A stretch of DNA of 34,713 bases, from assembly GCA_944381935.1 (NCBI GenBank), contig CALWMN010000026.1, forward strand, positions 1 to 34,713, given 5' to 3'. This document shows positions 31,816 to 34,713 of this stretch, piece after piece. Source of the stretch: an uncultured Mediterraneibacter sp. GTDB lineage: Bacteria > Bacillota > Clostridia > Lachnospirales > Lachnospiraceae. The notes under the pieces were generated by a model that did no database searches, had not been told where the DNA came from, and saw nothing but the letters and a program-made list of their open reading frames with translations. The translations under genes and the position numbers were made by a program. Position 1 is the first letter of the stretch. Every line of letters starts with the position of its first letter.

Positions 31816-32319
31816 CTATTTCCATTCTACTAAAAATTTAATGTTGTCTGCCGCATTATGCTCAACTGCCAGCCTTATTGAATCCGAAGAAAATTCTTCC
31901 AAGCTAATTTCCATTTTGCTTTTATTGTCAATCAGGTATTCTCTTTCCTTATTCCCCTGACGCACTACCAGAGACAGCGTACCTTCCTCTGTTTCATTAT
32001 CGATGTATAATGTCTGTGGTTTCTCTTGCTGCTTATTTATCACTTTCTTTAATGTTCCACCGGTTAACGCTGTACACTCCACTTTCCATGTATTATTATC
32101 TTCGCTTTCATATCTTTCAGTGTATATTCCAAGTGAACCTGTCAATTCATAAAAGAAATCGCTTTTATCGCTTAATGCAAAAACAGAGCCAATAAGAATA
32201 GCTAAAATGATAATGGGTACAGAAATACATGTGATGATTGTCTTTGTATTTTTTGGGGGATTCTGATACCATCTTTTCCTTTTAAATATAGAAAATTTTT
32301 CTGAGCTAATATTATTCAT
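31816..32319 (-). CDS. Membrane-anchored protein of unknown function
   Basis: A protein of 167 residues from ATG 32319 (GGAGG 7 bp upstream; a longer frame to 32457 would cross the kinase terminator). Residues 1-25 are basic, a single hydrophobic segment follows (about 27-48, I-I-T-C-I-S-V-P-I-I-I-L-A-I-L-I-G), and the rest is an extracytoplasmic beta-rich domain with Y-T-E-R-Y-E-S-E-D-N-N-T-W-K-V-E and L-Y-I-D-N-E-T-E-E-G-T-L-S-L-V-V. I recognise no family. It lies downstream of the two-component pair on the same strand but behind its terminator. It could be an accessory or target protein of that system. Confidence 0.65.
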   Translation of the reverse strand: MNNISSEKFSIFKRKRWYQNPPKNTKTIITCISVPIIILAILIGSVFALSDKSDFFYELTGSLGIYTERYESEDNNTWKVECTALTGGTLKKVINKQQEKPQTLYIDNETEEGTLSLVVRQGNKEREYLIDNKSKMEISLEEFSSDSIRLAVEHNAADNIKFLVEWK

Positions 32320-32439
32320 CTTTTTTCCTCCTCTTCTGTTTCGTTGAAGCCAAAATATCACATCCCCCAATTTATACAATAATTTTTGCAGAATGTATGG
32401 ATTTCCATGTAAAATTGCAAGTAAGTACAAAATGGGGAC

Positions 32440-32480
32440 AAAAAAGGTCTGTCGCATATCATTTGATAGTACGACAGACC
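32440..32480 (-). terminator. Terminator of the two-component operon
   Basis: GGTCTGTCG (32446-32454) and CGACAGACC (32472-32480) form a perfect 9-bp stem; on the minus strand it is followed by TTTTTTGTC. It lies 8 bp after the kinase stop. Confidence 0.8.
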
Positions 32481-32487
32481 CACAAAT

Positions 32488-33774
32488 TTATTTACGGGTA
32501 AGAAAAGATATTTGAACTGTAAATGAATCCTGTTTAGTATATACTTCTATTGTTCCATCATATTTTTTTACTATATCCTTTACATTAGAAAGACCAATTC
32601 CCAAATGTCCTGCTTTTGTTGATTTAAATATCCCTTTTCTCTTATGCACTTCCGTCCTGCATGAATTGCTAACATTAACCAACAGAAAATCATTGATTTG
32701 ACAGATGCAAAGCTCCACTACTCGCTCGCCTTTCGTGATTTCCATGCACGCTTCAAAAGCATTGTCTAATAGATTTGATAACATTGTGACTAAATCAATA
32801 TCTTGAATAAAACTAAATTCCACATCCTCACAATTGTATATAAATTTTATTCCATTGTATTTTGCTGCTGCAATTTTATCGTTCACAAGAATATTGATAA
32901 TCTGATTATTCGTATGAAATTTAATATCAGCTTTATCAACTTGTCCTAATAACTCTGTTACATATTCTTTAGCTTTACTATTCTCCGAATTTTCTTCATA
33001 TAAGCACTCTATAAGATGCACATGCCTTTTAATGTCATGAAATAATTTTCTTGTACTCTCATATTTTCTTTCAAGATCTAAAAAATATTTATTTTGCATT
33101 TGAGCCTGCTGCTCTTTCATGAGTAATTTTTCTTCTTTGCTGCATAATATTGAAATTCTATCAAACAAATAGTATACAAACATATTTAAAACAAAAAGCA
33201 AAATACAACCCCAAATTGCCATAAACAAAATAACCCTGTTTTCAATTTGAGAAATCATAAAAGTTATAGTTGCCAATATATATAAGCTGATAATTGGTAC
33301 AACTACAATCGTAATAGGCTGACGTCTTTTTTCATAGGGTTTTACATATTTTTCAACAAAAAACATTGTACATCTATAAATAAGAAAGATCATAAGATCT
33401 TCAAAAATATGTCCAGGTCCTATTGAAAATATTTCTGAGAAAACTACCATCTGTACGAGCTGGCTAATAATCTCACTTAAAGGGAAGAAAATAATAAGCA
33501 ATAAAATTAGAAAAAAGTCATTTTTATTTCCGGCATTAAATAAATAGATCCCTACAAATATCGGAATAGCAAACAGAAGTCCAATATTTAGAAACGGAAC
33601 AGATAAAATATTTGAGGCAAAAAAAAGCAGCCATGTACCAACAAAGGTAAGCACATACTTTGCTTTTGTCTTTTGTACTTTGTCAAACATTCTCATCATA
33701 AAATCAAAAACTATGTATATAGAAACAAAACTAGAGATAAAAAGAAATATTAACTGTGTTAATATGCTAAGCAT
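32488..33774 (-). CDS. GHKL-type sensor histidine kinase (AgrC-like)
   Basis: A protein of 428 residues: about six or seven hydrophobic segments in the first 215 residues, then a coiled linker, the H-box K-L-F-H-D-I-K-R-H-V-H (phosphorylated His near 245), the N-box N-L-L-D-N-A-F-E-A-C and the G-box G-I-G-L-S-N-V-K-D-I-V. This is the AgrC/ComD/NatK layout, in which the membrane part senses a peptide or membrane signal. The response regulator gene overlaps by 8 bp. No agrB/agrD-like peptide gene is in the window, so the signal is unknown. Confidence 0.9.
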   Translation of the reverse strand: MLSILTQLIFLFISSFVSIYIVFDFMMRMFDKVQKTKAKYVLTFVGTWLLFFASNILSVPFLNIGLLFAIPIFVGIYLFNAGNKNDFFLILLLIIFFPLSEIISQLVQMVVFSEIFSIGPGHIFEDLMIFLIYRCTMFFVEKYVKPYEKRRQPITIVVVPIISLYILATITFMISQIENRVILFMAIWGCILLFVLNMFVYYLFDRISILCSKEEKLLMKEQQAQMQNKYFLDLERKYESTRKLFHDIKRHVHLIECLYEENSENSKAKEYVTELLGQVDKADIKFHTNNQIINILVNDKIAAAKYNGIKFIYNCEDVEFSFIQDIDLVTMLSNLLDNAFEACMEITKGERVVELCICQINDFLLVNVSNSCRTEVHKRKGIFKSTKAGHLGIGLSNVKDIVKKYDGTIEVYTKQDSFTVQISFLTRK

Positions 33775-34510
33775 GTGGAACTCCCTTACATAAATCTATT
33801 GTTTTCATGAAATACGTATTCATTGCTTTTTTAAAATCTAAAACCTTTCTTTGTGACAGTGGAATTTCAATATCATGAATCATATACACCGTATAGTTTT
33901 TTATACCAACTACATAATCCAGATTAACCAAAAAACTAGAATGTGGACTCTTAAAGTCATATTCTTCCATTATTTTAGAAAGGCTTGATATTTTTTGATT
34001 CATTTTGTATTTCTTTGAAAAGGTTACAATATTAATCTTCCGGTTATTACTTTCAAAATATAAAATGTCTTTAATTTTAATATTAATTAAACCATCAACT
34101 GTCTCAAATTTTATACTTATATCATTTTGTTCTTCCTGCATATAGTTATGGATGTCCAGCAGTTGTCTGAAAATCTGTTCTTCTGTGGACGGTTTCTCTA
34201 CATACCCAAAGGCTCTGACTGTAAATGCAGCACCTTTATAATTTTTGTAGTTAGTTATGAATACAATTTTCACAATCTTATCAACACGGCGTACTAACTT
34301 AGCGATCTGTATACCGTTACTGTCTTGTAAGTCTATATCCAAAAAAATAATGTCTGCACGCTCTTGGTTAACTCTTTTAATGAGTTGGCGTCCACTATTA
34401 AATACTTCAATTTTGTATTCGCAAGGATATCCATGGAAGAAATTTTCAATTTGTTTACTAATCAAATTTGTCATTTCTTTCTCATCGTCACAAACATATA
34501 TCTTTAACAT
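33767..34510 (-). CDS. LytTR-type response regulator (AgrA-like)
   Basis: A protein of 247 residues. A receiver domain (1-120) has V-C-D-D-E-K-E-M, the phosphorylated Asp in I-I-F-L-D-I-D-L and the K in V-E-K-P. The C-terminal LytTR domain (about 140-240) has D-I-L-Y-F-E-S-N-N-R-K, F-L-V-N-L-D-Y-V and P-L-S-Q-R-K. It would be phosphorylated by the overlapping kinase and bind direct repeats in its target promoters. ATG 34510 has a weak ribosome site (AGGATGGA). A TATAAT upstream on the minus strand (near 34530) has a poor -35, which would fit activation. Confidence 0.92.
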   Translation of the reverse strand: MLKIYVCDDEKEMTNLISKQIENFFHGYPCEYKIEVFNSGRQLIKRVNQERADIIFLDIDLQDSNGIQIAKLVRRVDKIVKIVFITNYKNYKGAAFTVRAFGYVEKPSTEEQIFRQLLDIHNYMQEEQNDISIKFETVDGLINIKIKDILYFESNNRKINIVTFSKKYKMNQKISSLSKIMEEYDFKSPHSSFLVNLDYVVGIKNYTVYMIHDIEIPLSQRKVLDFKKAMNTYFMKTIDLCKGVPHA

Positions 34511-34624
34511 TGCTGTATTCCATCCTAAATTTCATTATATTAAAACACTATCAAAAAACGCATGATCCGGGAAGTTCCCCAGCACGTCATACCGGGGAGG
34601 GCGTGGATCAATGGGAGGTATTGT

Positions 34625-34653
34625 TTGACACAGATTGAAATATTGACTATAAT
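34625..34653 (+). promoter_or_regulatory. Strong consensus promoter running out of the window
   Basis: TTGACA and TATAAT, both perfect, with a 17-bp spacer. A GC-rich stretch, AAGGCTCCCCGCCTGG, follows in the would-be leader, and the gene it serves is outside the window. Between it and the response regulator there are about 110 bp with a CCCC/GGGG hairpin and no gene. Confidence 0.75.
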
Positions 34654-34713
34654 ATACTTAACAAGACAGCCAGTAAGGGAGGTCAAGGCTCCCCGCCTGG
34701 CAAATAATGTTTA

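Overview
The window looks like a chromosomal segment of a gut-type Clostridia bacterium (probably Lachnospiraceae). The basis is AGGAGG ribosome sites throughout, sigma-A-like promoters with 17-bp spacers, mobile-element genes of the TnpV/TnpW/MobA-MobL type, an AgrA/AgrC-like two-component pair and clostridial redox genes. This placement comes from gene content only; there is no marker gene for species.

Layout. (1) 1-4674 is the end of a large integrative element: a DtxR-family regulator cut by the window edge, a stand-alone winged-helix protein, a sigma-70 region-4 protein behind a structured leader, a long structured non-coding stretch, a TnpW-like small protein and a large serine recombinase. 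The element ends inside a tRNA-Asn(GTT) gene, of which only the part from the D-loop to the acceptor (4675-4734) and its terminator remain. (2) 4800-6600 holds decayed genes: a PBECR-like nuclease fragment, a glycerate kinase C-terminus, a frameshifted LysR C-terminus and a DUF362 gene with two single-base frameshifts. (3) 6700-24700 is a redox/aldehyde-handling region: flavodoxin, two aldo/keto reductases around a LysR regulator, an SDR, a small protein, a LysR regulator divergent from an MFS transporter, two iron-type alcohol dehydrogenases, a cyclophilin-like lipoprotein, a flavin reductase and a TetR regulator. (4) Nested in this, a 6284-bp mobilizable element (IME: tnpV, an unknown cargo gene, MobA/MobL relaxase, xis, XRE repressor, tyrosine integrase) has inserted after codon 13 of the first alcohol dehydrogenase. 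Joining the flanks through the 5-bp repeat TATTT restores a 389-codon gene. (5) 24900-31780 appears to be a catabolic module for a D-amino or hydroxy-amino acid: RidA, a DSD1/D-threonine-aldolase-type PLP enzyme, a YheO/DauR-type regulator, an HpcH/HpaI aldolase and a polar amino acid ABC transporter. (6) 31800-34510 carries a membrane protein of unknown function, a GHKL sensor kinase and a LytTR response regulator on the minus strand, followed by a strong outward promoter at the window end.

Regulation is unusually readable. Three promoters (small protein, MFS, split dehydrogenase) share ATAAGTATTTG over the -35 box, placed as LysR-type sites. Three TTGACAC-type palindromes link the TetR gene to the flavin reductase/dehydrogenase operon. 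ACAAAATGTT boxes, in pairs spaced exactly 34 bp at two promoters, link the YheO/DauR-type regulator to its own operon and to the ABC transporter, and a single box lies at the divergent PLP-enzyme/RidA promoter. Inside the IME, three direct boxes and one inverted box sit in the xis/repressor divergent promoter region.
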